Notes: a model not told the origin generated them from the letters alone. A stretch of DNA of 16,053 nucleotides from CAZBQG01 sp964493945 (GCA_964493945.1 CAZBQG010000086.1:1-16053), one strand, 5' to 3'; counted from the first letter of the stretch, positions 6,986-14,307 are shown. Made by a program: numbers and translations.

Positions 6986-8643
6986 AAAAATTTCCTCGCT
7001 TCGGCCAGATCCCTGGCATTGTCCACATCCAGCCATTGGCCGGCGGCATAAATCACCCGGATGGCATGGCCCCCATCGGCCAGATCCTGGAACAAATCAA
7101 CCATGCCCGCATTTTCCCGCCCGGGTTCGCTATTCATATCCAATAGCCGGGTACGGAGCGCACCCGTTCCGGCAGGGCTCAATTTGGCCAAACCGATCCA
7201 TTCGGCATCTATTTTAGTGGGCTCCAGATCAGGCCCGATCTGCTTCAGATGGACCGGCGCTTCGTCCAGAAAATCATTATTGAACGGCACCGTGCAGGCG
7301 ATCAGATCGCGGGTTCTGGATTTGGGATCGGGATCCCTGTCGCGCCACATGGCATCGGCGATGAGCACGATATCGCCTTCGGCCTTCAGCAATTCATCCA
7401 GAACGGATTGGCGGAACAAGATGTCGCCATAGGCGATCAGGGTTTCGCCTTCCAGGCAATTTTCCGCGCTGGCCAGGGTGGCCAGCTCGCCGCTTTCGGC
7501 ATATGCGTCATTATTGACGGTGCTGATATTGGGGAGGTTGATCATCTCTTTTTTATAGCCCCGCACCACCGTGATCTGGCGCACACCGCCCTGGTTAAGG
7601 GTCGATACCAGGCGGTGCAACAATGGCTTGCCCCTTATATCGATCATGCATTTGGGCCGATCATTGGTCAGCTCGCCCAATTCCGCACCCCTGGAGGCGG
7701 CCAGGATCACGGCCTTGGGCTGGGGCTGGCGGGTAGGCAGATAAAGCCGCTCGGCCTCGGCCAACTCGTTGTTGCCGGCCAGACCAAAAACATCCTGGAC
7801 GCTGGCGATGGTGTTCTCCACGCCGCTGATGGCCTGATCGCGCTGAATCTGGCTTGAAATTTCCCGCATGGCGCTGATCGAAGCGCGAAGATTGTGGTTG
7901 GCCCAGATGACCACCGAAACGCCCGCCTTTCTGAACTCATCGGTGGGCGTTTGAAAATAGGTGGTGGGAACGATGATCACCGGCCCCCGGTTATCCCATT
8001 CGCTGAGGAATTGGAATATCTCGGAGGGCTCGTTCTGCTTGGAATGGATCAAGATGGCATCGGCACCTGCCTGGCGGTAGGCTTCGGCCCGGCGCAAGGC
8101 TTCTTCCATTCCCCAGCCCGAAATCAGGGCCTCAACCCTGGCCACGATGCAAAAAGACGGTTCCGTCTGGCTGTCCTTGCCGGCTTTTATTTTGCCGCAG
8201 AATTCATCCATATCGGCCAGGGGCTGACCCTCGCCGATGAAGGAATTGGTCTTGGGGAACAGCTTGTCCTCGATGCAGATGCCGGCGATCTGACGTTGGC
8301 ACAGCTTGCGCACCACGCGGCGCATATTGTTGAAATTGCCGTACCCTGTATCGCCATCGACCAGGATGGGGATGCGGGCCGAATCCGACATGAATTCCAG
8401 CATTTCCAGGACCTGGGTCCAGGAGGCTTCGTTGCTGTCGCGGACACCCAGGGCCGCCGACATGGCCAGGCCCGAGGCCCAAATCCCCTTGAAGCCCGCT
8501 TCCTCGACGATCTTGGCCGACAGCCCGTCATGGGCCTCCATGAGGAATTCCAGCTCCCCGGATGCAATGATCCCGCCCAGTTTGGCGGATTTCGATGTTT
8601 CCGCCACCGGCTCGGCCTGCGCGGTCTGATTAGTTGATGCCAT
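6982..8643 (-). CDS. aepX: Bifunctional phosphoenolpyruvate mutase / cytidylyltransferase-like fusion
   Basis: The N-terminal domain (about 22-300 of 553 residues) is PEP mutase of the isocitrate lyase superfamily, which rearranges PEP to phosphonopyruvate and forms the C-P bond. It shows DGDTGYGN (96-103, Mg site) and the diagnostic EDKLFPKTNSF (125-135). The C-terminal domain (about 309-553) is a nucleotidyltransferase related to phosphocholine and 2-aminoethylphosphonate cytidylyltransferases (PntC). Its signature is LAASRGAELGELTNDRPK (314-331), with Ser where most relatives have Gly and Glu-Leu in place of Arg-Leu. PEP mutase-PntC fusions are known and imply that a phosphonate is activated as a CMP ester. 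The start is chosen at ATG 8643 (MASTNQTAQ); a TTG at 8679 would add 12 residues, and neither has a clear Shine-Dalgarno. Its end overlaps the next gene as ATGA. Domain calls are firm; the C-terminal substrate is inferred. Confidence 0.92.
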   Translation of the reverse strand: MASTNQTAQAEPVAETSKSAKLGGIIASGELEFLMEAHDGLSAKIVEEAGFKGIWASGLAMSAALGVRDSNEASWTQVLEMLEFMSDSARIPILVDGDTGYGNFNNMRRVVRKLCQRQIAGICIEDKLFPKTNSFIGEGQPLADMDEFCGKIKAGKDSQTEPSFCIVARVEALISGWGMEEALRRAEAYRQAGADAILIHSKQNEPSEIFQFLSEWDNRGPVIIVPTTYFQTPTDEFRKAGVSVVIWANHNLRASISAMREISSQIQRDQAISGVENTIASVQDVFGLAGNNELAEAERLYLPTRQPQPKAVILAASRGAELGELTNDRPKCMIDIRGKPLLHRLVSTLNQGGVRQITVVRGYKKEMINLPNISTVNNDAYAESGELATLASAENCLEGETLIAYGDILFRQSVLDELLKAEGDIVLIADAMWRDRDPDPKSRTRDLIACTVPFNNDFLDEAPVHLKQIGPDLEPTKIDAEWIGLAKLSPAGTGALRTRLLDMNSEPGRENAGMVDLFQDLADGGHAIRVIYAAGQWLDVDNARDLAEARKFL

Positions 8644-8680
8644 GTTGATTGGTTTACATTTTTCAGGGCGAAAAAGCAAA

Positions 8681-8695
8681 AGCCGGCTGCCGGCT
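8681..8695 (-). terminator. Possible internal terminator/attenuator overlapping a stop codon
   Basis: Read on the minus strand, AGCCGGC-A-GCCGGCT is a perfect palindrome that overlaps the TAG of the upstream nucleotidyltransferase gene and is followed by TTTGCTTTTT. It could fold as AGCCGG / CCGGCT with a three-base loop. It may reduce transcription into the PEP mutase gene, which begins 38 bases later. The stem is short, so it may be a partial terminator or none. Confidence 0.4.
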
Positions 8696-9455
8696 AATGT
8701 TTTTCCAGGATTTCGATCCGGGGCAGGATTTCACTGCGGGCCCGAAGCTCATCCTCCGGAAAATCAATTTCGATCCAGGGATTACCGGAAATATCCACGG
8801 TCCCGAAGGTGCCGGGCTCATTTTGGGTGATCAGATCATGCAGGGCATCTTCGTAAGGGCGATCCACCTCGCCCCGCTCCATATAGGCGCCGATTATGTT
8901 GGCGAGGGCTTTGGCCATATTTGCCGAAAGGCTCAGAAAACCGGGCCATTCGCCGATGGCGTCATGGGCTTCAGTGACCTGTTTGCCGAAATCTACGATC
9001 TCGCCCTGGCGCAGGCATATTTTGACCGGCTCATCACCGGGCGTGAAATCGCCATCGAATAGAAAACAATTCTTCTTTTCCGGTTGGATAAGGCGGGACA
9101 GGAAATGTTCCGGGTAAAGCACGTCCGCATCCATGAAGAGGATATCCTCTCCCCAGCCCAGCACGTCATTTGCGCAGCCCAGGGACAGGATGCTTCCCCG
9201 TTCATAATCGCTGTTGTGGATGCTCTGGACGAAATCCAGGGCCTGAAGGTTTTCCAGTTCGGTCAGAATCTCATCGCTCTTATAGCCGATCACCAGGCTC
9301 AGGCCAGCGACGCCCAATCCGCGCAACTTCTCAATATGGTGCTGCAAAAGGGTTTTTCCGCCGAAAGACAGAAGGCATTTGGGTGGCGCCTTTGGATTAC
9401 TCCCCGAAAGCCGGTTTCCCATACCGGCGGCAAGCATGATGGCGCGCATGGTCAT
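8694..9455 (-). CDS. Stand-alone nucleotidyltransferase (phosphocholine cytidylyltransferase-like)
   Basis: This 253-residue protein has the nucleotidyltransferase signature LAAGMGNRL (8-16) followed by a PK at 25-26 and a D-A-D metal site in LFMDADVLYPEHF. It belongs to the group that includes LicC and PntC, which join CTP to phosphocholine or aminoethylphosphonate. Unlike the domain fused to PEP mutase in the next gene, its signature is canonical. The start ATG at 9455 overlaps the stop of hpnA as ATGA; a second ATG lies at 9449. It probably activates a phosphorylated or phosphonate headgroup with a nucleotide for transfer to a lipid or glycan. Nucleotide and substrate cannot be read from sequence; a sugar-1-phosphate substrate is the main alternative. 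The upstream in-frame extension to 9641 is inside hpnA and is rejected. Confidence 0.85.
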   Translation of the reverse strand: MTMRAIMLAAGMGNRLSGSNPKAPPKCLLSFGGKTLLQHHIEKLRGLGVAGLSLVIGYKSDEILTELENLQALDFVQSIHNSDYERGSILSLGCANDVLGWGEDILFMDADVLYPEHFLSRLIQPEKKNCFLFDGDFTPGDEPVKICLRQGEIVDFGKQVTEAHDAIGEWPGFLSLSANMAKALANIIGAYMERGEVDRPYEDALHDLITQNEPGTFGTVDISGNPWIEIDFPEDELRARSEILPRIEILEKH

Positions 9456-10465
9456 GCTGGGCCCAGATAGCCGTTTTTGGCGTACCAGGCGACGGCATCG
9501 CCAAGGGCATCGGCGGCCGGGCGCGGCGCATAATCCAGATCCCGTTTCGCCTTCTCGGAGCTGAAATACATTTTCTTCCGGGCCATTTTCACCCCATCGA
9601 CGGTGGCAAAAGGCTCTTTGCCGCCGCTCAGTTTGCACCATGCCTCGGCCAGATGGGCAATAGGCATGACCGCGCCAAGGGGGACGGGGAATTTGGGTCC
9701 CGCCACTCCGGCGATGGTGGCGATCTGGGAAATGATCTGGCGCAGGGTCAAATTCTCGCCTCCCAGGATATAACGCTCACCGATGACGCCATTACGGAAC
9801 GCCAAAAGATGGCCCGCCGCCACATCTTCCACATGAACGATATTAAGCCCCGTATCCACATAAGCCTGCATTTTTCCCCGCGCCGCCTCGATCACCAATT
9901 TTCCGGTGGGGGTGGGCTTTATATCGCGGGGGCCCACCGGCGTCGATGGGTTGACGATGACCGCCGGCAAGCTTTCATCCTCGATCATGCGCTGGATTTC
10001 AACTTCGGCCAGGAATTTGGATAATTTATAGGCGCCGATCATGTCGGATTGCTGCACGGGCGAGGCTTCATCATGGATGGTATCGTCGGCGCTGGCGCCC
10101 AGGGTGGCAACGCTGCTGGTATGGATGATGCGGGGGATACGGGCCTCAAGGGCGGCTTTCATGATGTTGCGGGTGCCGTCCAGATTGGTGGCGATAAGGG
10201 CCTGGGGATCACGGGTCCAAAGCCGGTAATCGGCCGCGACATGGAAAAGCGCGGTGCATCCCTGCACCGCATTTCGAAGCGAGGCGGGGTCCATCAAATC
10301 GCCCTCGGCGGCCTCAATTTCCAGTCCCTCCAGATTGCGCCGGTCACTGCCCGCCCGAAGTAGGGCCCGGACGCCATGGCCGTCCTCCAGCAGGCAGCGG
10401 ACCACTGCCGAGCCGACGAAGCCCGACGCACCCGAAACCAGGCATATTTCCTTGCATTCGGCCAT
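9452..10465 (-). CDS. hpnA: Hopanoid-associated NAD-dependent sugar epimerase/dehydratase
   Basis: This is a 337-residue extended short-chain dehydrogenase with GxxGxxG (SGASGFVG, glycines 12/15/18), TSS at 116-118 and the catalytic Y146-xxx-K150 in GAYKLSKFLAE. Stretches such as VAADYRLWTRDP, NPSTPVGPRDIKPTPTG, YVDTGLNIVHVEDVAAGHLLA and GERYILGGENLTL are hallmarks of HpnA. In other bacteria HpnA is encoded with hopanoid genes; its exact reaction on a sugar nucleotide or hopanoid head group is not settled. The start ATG at 10465 gives MAECKEICLVSGASGF, with the Rossmann motif at the usual distance; only a weak AAGG lies upstream. It heads the minus-strand operon and overlaps the following nucleotidyltransferase as ATGA. 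It diverges from ispH across 167 bases. Confidence 0.92.
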   Translation of the reverse strand: MAECKEICLVSGASGFVGSAVVRCLLEDGHGVRALLRAGSDRRNLEGLEIEAAEGDLMDPASLRNAVQGCTALFHVAADYRLWTRDPQALIATNLDGTRNIMKAALEARIPRIIHTSSVATLGASADDTIHDEASPVQQSDMIGAYKLSKFLAEVEIQRMIEDESLPAVIVNPSTPVGPRDIKPTPTGKLVIEAARGKMQAYVDTGLNIVHVEDVAAGHLLAFRNGVIGERYILGGENLTLRQIISQIATIAGVAGPKFPVPLGAVMPIAHLAEAWCKLSGGKEPFATVDGVKMARKKMYFSSEKAKRDLDYAPRPAADALGDAVAWYAKNGYLGPA

Positions 10466-10602
10466 GATTGCGTTATTACACCTTTTCGCGCCCGGCTTTG
10501 TTCTGGCGAAACATCCAGCCAAGCCCCATTTATAAGCCAATAGCGGTTTTTTGGAAGTCAGGCTTGGTTTAATCAGTGGACCCGGTAAAGAAATTGTCCC
10601 CG

Positions 10603-10634
10603 GCAAAACGCAAAATACCAGCAAAACGCAAAAT
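10603..10634 (+). repeat. 18-bp-period direct repeat at the ispH start
   Basis: GCAAAACGCAAAAT occurs at 10603-10616 and again at 10621-10634, the second copy running into the ispH ATG at 10633. If translated from the upstream GTG it would encode PAKRKIPAKRKM. In place of a Shine-Dalgarno, this A-rich repeat may unstructure the ribosome entry site. Confidence 0.6.
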
Positions 10635-11580
10635 GAATGTTTTTCTGGCCCAGCCCAGAGGGTTTTGCGCGGGCGTGGTGCGGGCCATCGAAATCGTCGA
10701 ACGGGCCCTGGAAATTCACGGCCCCCCCGTCTATGTGCGCCACGAAATCGTCCATAACAAACGCGTGGTCAACGCGCTCCGGGCCAAGGGCGCAGTGTTT
10801 GTCGAGGAAGTGCCCGACATCCCGGACGGCGGCGTCACCATTTTCAGTGCCCATGGAATCCCTGAAAAAGTTGAACTTGAAGCCCGCCATCGCCGTCTGC
10901 CGGTGATTGATGCCACCTGCCCATTGGTTTCCAAGGTGCATAAGGAAGGTAAGACCCATGCGGGCAAGGGCCGCGACGTGATCCTGATCGGCCATGAGGG
11001 CCACCCGGAAGTGGAAGGAACGCGGGGGCGCATCCCGGGCGGTGTGCATCTGGTTACCCGCATCGAGGATTTGGAGCGCCTGGAAGTCAGCGATCCGGAA
11101 AATGTCGCCTATGTGACCCAGACCACCCTCAGCGTAGATGATGCCCGCGACATCATCGATGCCATGAACCGCAAATTTCCCAAAATCGTCGGGCCCGATG
11201 TGCGTGATATCTGCTACGCCACTCAGAACCGCCAGCAGGCGACGCGGGATCTGGCCCAACTGGTTGATCTGATCTTGGTGGTGGGTTCGCAAAACAGCTC
11301 CAATTCAAACCGCCTGCGCGAGATCGGAAGTGAATCTGGCGTTGCCAGTTTTCTTATTGATGACGCGACGGATTTGGACCCCGCCTGGCTCGAGGGAGTT
11401 GATAATCTGGGCATTACGGCAGGCGCCTCGGCGCCCGAGGAAATCATCGGAGAGCTGATTCTGCGCCTGAAGGATTTCGCCGAAGTGCGGTTGGAAAAGC
11501 TGGCCGGGGTAGAGGAGAACATGCAATTCAAGCTGCCCCAGGAATTGACCAAATCGGAAAAATCCGAACTCGTCCGATGA
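10633..11580 (+). CDS. ispH: 4-hydroxy-3-methylbut-2-enyl diphosphate reductase
   Basis: IspH (LytB) is the last enzyme of the MEP pathway, reducing HMBPP to IPP and DMAPP with a 4Fe-4S cluster. From ATG 10633 the protein is 315 residues, and its three cluster cysteines fall at Cys12 (PRGFC), Cys96 (DATCPLVSKVH) and Cys194 (DICYATQNRQ), as expected for the family. Other landmarks are His41, His74 (SAHG), HPEVEG at 124-129 and NSSNSNRL. The start is uncertain: an in-frame GTG at 10576 would add a basic 19-residue tail (KKLSPAKRKIPAKRK), and neither start has a clear Shine-Dalgarno. I prefer the ATG because it aligns with other IspH proteins. hpnH follows after 17 bases, so isoprenoid supply and hopanoid side-chain formation appear to share a transcript. 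All catalytic residues are intact. Confidence 0.95.
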   Translation: MNVFLAQPRGFCAGVVRAIEIVERALEIHGPPVYVRHEIVHNKRVVNALRAKGAVFVEEVPDIPDGGVTIFSAHGIPEKVELEARHRRLPVIDATCPLVSKVHKEGKTHAGKGRDVILIGHEGHPEVEGTRGRIPGGVHLVTRIEDLERLEVSDPENVAYVTQTTLSVDDARDIIDAMNRKFPKIVGPDVRDICYATQNRQQATRDLAQLVDLILVVGSQNSSNSNRLREIGSESGVASFLIDDATDLDPAWLEGVDNLGITAGASAPEEIIGELILRLKDFAEVRLEKLAGVEENMQFKLPQELTKSEKSELVR

Positions 11581-11597
11581 TGGCTGGATGACGCCAC

Positions 11598-12622
11598 ATG
11601 CCGGTTCCTTTCATACAAAAGCTCCGCGTCGGTGCTTATGTGCTCAAACAAAAGCTAAAGGGCGTTGAACGCTACCCCCTTGTGTTGATGCTGGAGCCCT
11701 TGTTCCGCTGCAATCTGGCCTGCCCCGGTTGCGGCAAGATCGATTATGCCGACGAAATCCTGAACCGGCGGCTGAGCAAAGGTGACTGTCTGCGGGCGGT
11801 GGAGGAATGCGGCGCGCCCGTGGTCTCCATCCCCGGTGGCGAGCCCCTGTTGCATAAGGAAATCGCCGAGATCGTCAAAGCTATCACTGCACCAACGGGC
11901 TGCTTCTGGAAAAAAGGCTGGATCAGTTCGAACCCACGCCGTACCTCACTTTTTCCGTCCATCTGGATGGGCTGGAGGCCGAACACGACGCATCGGTGGC
12001 CCAGCCCGGCGCCTTTCAGCGCACCGTCGATGCCATCCGCCAGGCCCGGGATAAGGGGTTCCGGGTCAATGTGAATTGTACGCTTTTCAATCAGATGGAT
12101 GCGGCGCGGGCGGCGGAATTTTTCGATTTCGTCACCCATGATCTGGCCATCGAGGGGATTACCATATCGCCCGGCTATGCCTATGAGCAGGCCGAGGATC
12201 AGGAACATTTCCTGACCCGTTCCGGAACCAAGCAGCTTTTCCGCGATATCTTCAAGCGCCCGGGTTCGGGCAAATGGTCATTCAGCCAATCGGCCTTGTT
12301 TATGGATTTCCTGGCGGGCAACCAGAAATACCGCTGCACGCCCTGGGGCAATCCGACGCGCAATCTGTTTGGCTGGCAGCGGCCATGTTATTTGCTGGCC
12401 GAAGGTTACGCCGAAAGCTTCGCCCAGCTTATGGATGAGACGGATTGGGAAAGTTACGGCATGGGCAATAATGAAAAATGCACCCATTGCATGGTCCATT
12501 GTGGTTATGAGGCGACCGCCGTCGCCGACACTATCGCGCACCCGCTGAAGGCCATGAAGGTGGCGCTGGGCGGGGTTAGCACCGATGGGCCCATGGCAGA
12601 CGAGGAATTGGATCATGCCTGA
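11598..12622 (+). pseudogene. hpnH: Hopanoid biosynthesis radical SAM protein HpnH, frameshifted
   Basis: HpnH adds the 5'-deoxyadenosyl group to diploptene to form adenosylhopane, the first step of extended hopanoids. The N-terminal part has MPVPFIQKLRVGAYV and the radical-SAM motif CNLACPGC (Cys38, 42, 45), followed by SIPGGEPLLHKEIAEIVKA. At about 11880-11888 the family sequence continues in the next frame as CTNGLLLEKRLDQF through FLAGNQKYRCTPWGNP to GPMADEELDHA. Between EIVK and CTNG the family has about twelve residues (ARKKFVYL-like); here only 11 bases lie between the GTC codon and TGC, so about 25 bases are missing. The first frame ends at 12074 after 158 residues and would lack the barrel's C-terminal half. 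The rest is well conserved, so this is either a recent lesion or an assembly error. The 3' end overlaps the cupin gene by 8 bases. Confidence 0.88.
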
Positions 12623-13142
12623 AAATATTACGGTCAAGCCCATCCGCCGCGTGGTCACCGGCCATGACGAAAACGGCAAGGCGGTCATCGTGCATGACGG
12701 GCCCGCGCCCCATGTGAATGAGTTCCCGAAGCGCCCAGGTTTCGGCATTACCCAGTTTTGGGTCAGCGACACCACACCCGCTTCCAACGCCGGCGATGAA
12801 GATACCTCGGAGCGCGCTTTTGAGTTATTGCCACCCAACGGCGGATTGGTCTTTCGCATGTTGGAATATCCCCCCGGCGAGGCGGGCCATGGCGATGCCG
12901 GGCGCGAAGCCATCCAGCAGCACAAGATCGAAGGTGCCAAACATGCCGGTATGCACAAGACCTGCACGGTGGATTATACGGTGGTGCTCAGCGGCCAGAC
13001 CGATATGGAGTTGGATGACAGCGTGACGCGGCTATATGCGGGTGATGTGGTGGTGCAAAGAGGCACGGCCCATGCCTGGTCCAATCCGGGGCTGGAACCG
13101 TGTCAGATACTTTTTGTGTTGGTCGACGCTGAGCCCTTTTAA
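12615..13142 (+). CDS. Cupin-domain protein 1
   Basis: This is a 175-residue, probably cytoplasmic, small cupin. The N-terminus has RRVVTGHDENGKAVIVHDG (11-29), typical of a widespread single-cupin family. Cupin motif 1 is represented by GMHKTCTVDYTVVLSG (112-127) and motif 2 by GDVVVQRGTAHAWSN (143-157). His114 and His153 are likely metal ligands, with Asp120 or Tyr121 near the usual Glu position. Members are often found near aromatic or hydroxy-acid metabolism genes, but no reaction can be assigned. The ATG at 12615 lies inside the end of hpnH (8-base overlap), suggesting translational coupling to the ispH-hpnH operon. Its stop codon overlaps that of the facing paralogue at 13139. Confidence 0.85.
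   Translation: MPENITVKPIRRVVTGHDENGKAVIVHDGPAPHVNEFPKRPGFGITQFWVSDTTPASNAGDEDTSERAFELLPPNGGLVFRMLEYPPGEAGHGDAGREAIQQHKIEGAKHAGMHKTCTVDYTVVLSGQTDMELDDSVTRLYAGDVVVQRGTAHAWSNPGLEPCQILFVLVDAEPF
12651..12669. repeat. 19-bp inverted repeat, left arm (shared with 13636-13654)
   Basis: GTGGTCACCGGCCATGACG here is the exact reverse complement of 13636-13654. Both encode VVTGHD at the start of the two cupin paralogues. The identity fits a conserved protein motif in duplicated genes rather than a separate DNA element. Confidence 0.75.
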
Positions 13143-13684
13143 TCCGGAAACTCTCCGCCGATCATGTCAAAGGCCGTGGCCCCCATATCATTGGTGCGGT
13201 TCTCCCAGGAATGCCAGCTTCCCAGATGGACAATGACGTCGCCGGGATGGACCACCAGTTCGCTGTCTTCCAGGATCAGGACCCGGTCGCCCTCCAGAAC
13301 AAATCCGTAATCCACCGTCGCCGTGCGGTGCATGTTCCAGTGCGGCCCGTCGGGGCGGTGCTCGGACGTGCCGGTCAGGTTGAGGGACGAGATATTTTCC
13401 CCGGCCGTCTTGGCATCGATGGCGGCTTCTTTTTCCGCCGGCGCATCGACGATGCGGAAATGGGCACCCAGATCAGGCGGCGAAATGCTCAAGGGCCGGT
13501 CTCCGCCATCCTTGTTGCCACTGATCACCGCCGGCGCATTTTCGATGGTCCAGAATTCGGTGAAGATGGAACCGGTCGGCCTTTTGGTCACGTTGGGTGC
13601 ATCGCTGTCCATGAAGACGCAGGATTTGCCGTTGGCGTCATGGCCGGTGACCACCCGTCTGAAAGGCCGGCGCAGCTTATCCAT
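13139..13684 (-). CDS. Cupin-domain protein 2, paralogue of the facing gene
   Basis: This 181-residue protein shares the architecture of cupin 1: RRVVTGHDANGKSCVFMDS at 9-27, motif 1 in NMHRTATVDYGFVLEG (117-132) and motif 2 in GDVIVHLGSWHSWEN (148-162). Likely metal ligands are His119 and His158. It differs in the middle, with an insert (AEKEAAIDAKTAGENISSLN) in place of the Gly-rich segment of cupin 1. The ATG at 13684 is preceded by a strong GGGAGGGAA ribosome binding site. The two genes converge, and their stop codons share the four bases TTAA. Function unknown; it may act on a different substrate from its paralogue. Confidence 0.85.
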   Translation of the reverse strand: MDKLRRPFRRVVTGHDANGKSCVFMDSDAPNVTKRPTGSIFTEFWTIENAPAVISGNKDGGDRPLSISPPDLGAHFRIVDAPAEKEAAIDAKTAGENISSLNLTGTSEHRPDGPHWNMHRTATVDYGFVLEGDRVLILEDSELVVHPGDVIVHLGSWHSWENRTNDMGATAFDMIGGEFPD

Positions 13685-13743
13685 GGAATTCCCTCCCTCA
13701 ACAATCCATTAAAGGCATCGAACGGGGCTGGCGCAAGGGCAAC

Positions 13744-14307
13744 CTACTGATGCCCGCCATGACCGCCGCCATGACCGCCTGCGTCGCCTTTGCTATAGCC
13801 CCTAAGGGAATTATATCTGGCCACCTGGTGGGGCGTCAGAATTTTAGGCGTCAGAAGATGGGTTTCCAGATGAACCAGCCGCAGCTCGCTCCAGACCTCA
13901 CCGATTTTCCGGAGATGTTTATCCAGTGCTTCGCGGCTGATGGTTTTGGCGGCGAACATCTGGTCCAACTGGCCTTCAAGTTTGATCATCCGGCGGCCCA
14001 GGGGAATGGCCTTGGCCTTCATGCCCGCGAACAGCTTTTCCAACCGGCGCCGTTGATCGGCGGATAAATTAATTTCATTGGCCATGGGCAGGATATGGGC
14101 TGGGCCCGGCAGACCGTTCAATTCCGCGGGCTTGGCCAATCCCCAACCCCGGCCATTGCTGAGATCATCGATGTCCTTGGGGTAAAAGGATTTGATGGCC
14201 CGCTTTTCCTGCCCCGCATAGGGCGAGGTGAAGCCTTCCGCCATGGCGGTGGCGCCGCCGCCCAGCATCCAAACCAGGGCCCAGGCGGCCACTAAAACTC
14301 TTTTCAT
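13744..14307 (-). CDS. Periplasmic Spy/CpxP-like protein with His-rich tail
   Basis: This 187-residue protein starts at ATG 14307 after a GGAGAG site. Residues 1-23 (MKRVLVAAWALVWMLGGGATAMA) form a Sec signal peptide with an AMA cleavage site. The mature part is mainly helical with two LTxxQ-like motifs, INLSADQRRRLEKLF (79-93) and KILTPHQVARYNSLRGY (155-171), as in Spy/CpxP and periplasmic heavy-metal-sensing proteins, which bind unfolded proteins or metals as an all-helical cradle. The C-terminus is GGHGGGHGGHQ, with three histidines, a plausible metal-binding tail that could also serve sensing. An alternative start at 14340 would place residues before the signal peptide and is less likely. 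It lies downstream of the small membrane-protein gene and may be co-transcribed with it. Chaperone versus metal-sensor role is undecided. Confidence 0.8.
   Translation of the reverse strand: MKRVLVAAWALVWMLGGGATAMAEGFTSPYAGQEKRAIKSFYPKDIDDLSNGRGWGLAKPAELNGLPGPAHILPMANEINLSADQRRRLEKLFAGMKAKAIPLGRRMIKLEGQLDQMFAAKTISREALDKHLRKIGEVWSELRLVHLETHLLTPKILTPHQVARYNSLRGYSKGDAGGHGGGHGGHQ

Noticed and set aside
7894..8637. 247-codon + strand open frame opposite the PEP mutase gene
   Set aside because: It is antisense to a clearly conserved enzyme; long mirror frames are expected in GC-rich coding DNA, and its translation shows no known motif.
11598..12074. 158-residue short HpnH as a distinct gene
   Set aside because: Its last ~55 residues have no family resemblance, while the true HpnH sequence continues in the neighbouring frame; it is the product of the frameshift.
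12651..13654. 19-bp inverted repeat as ends of a transposon
   Set aside because: Both arms are inside cupin coding sequence and encode the same conserved VVTGHD; there is no transposase and no target-site duplication.
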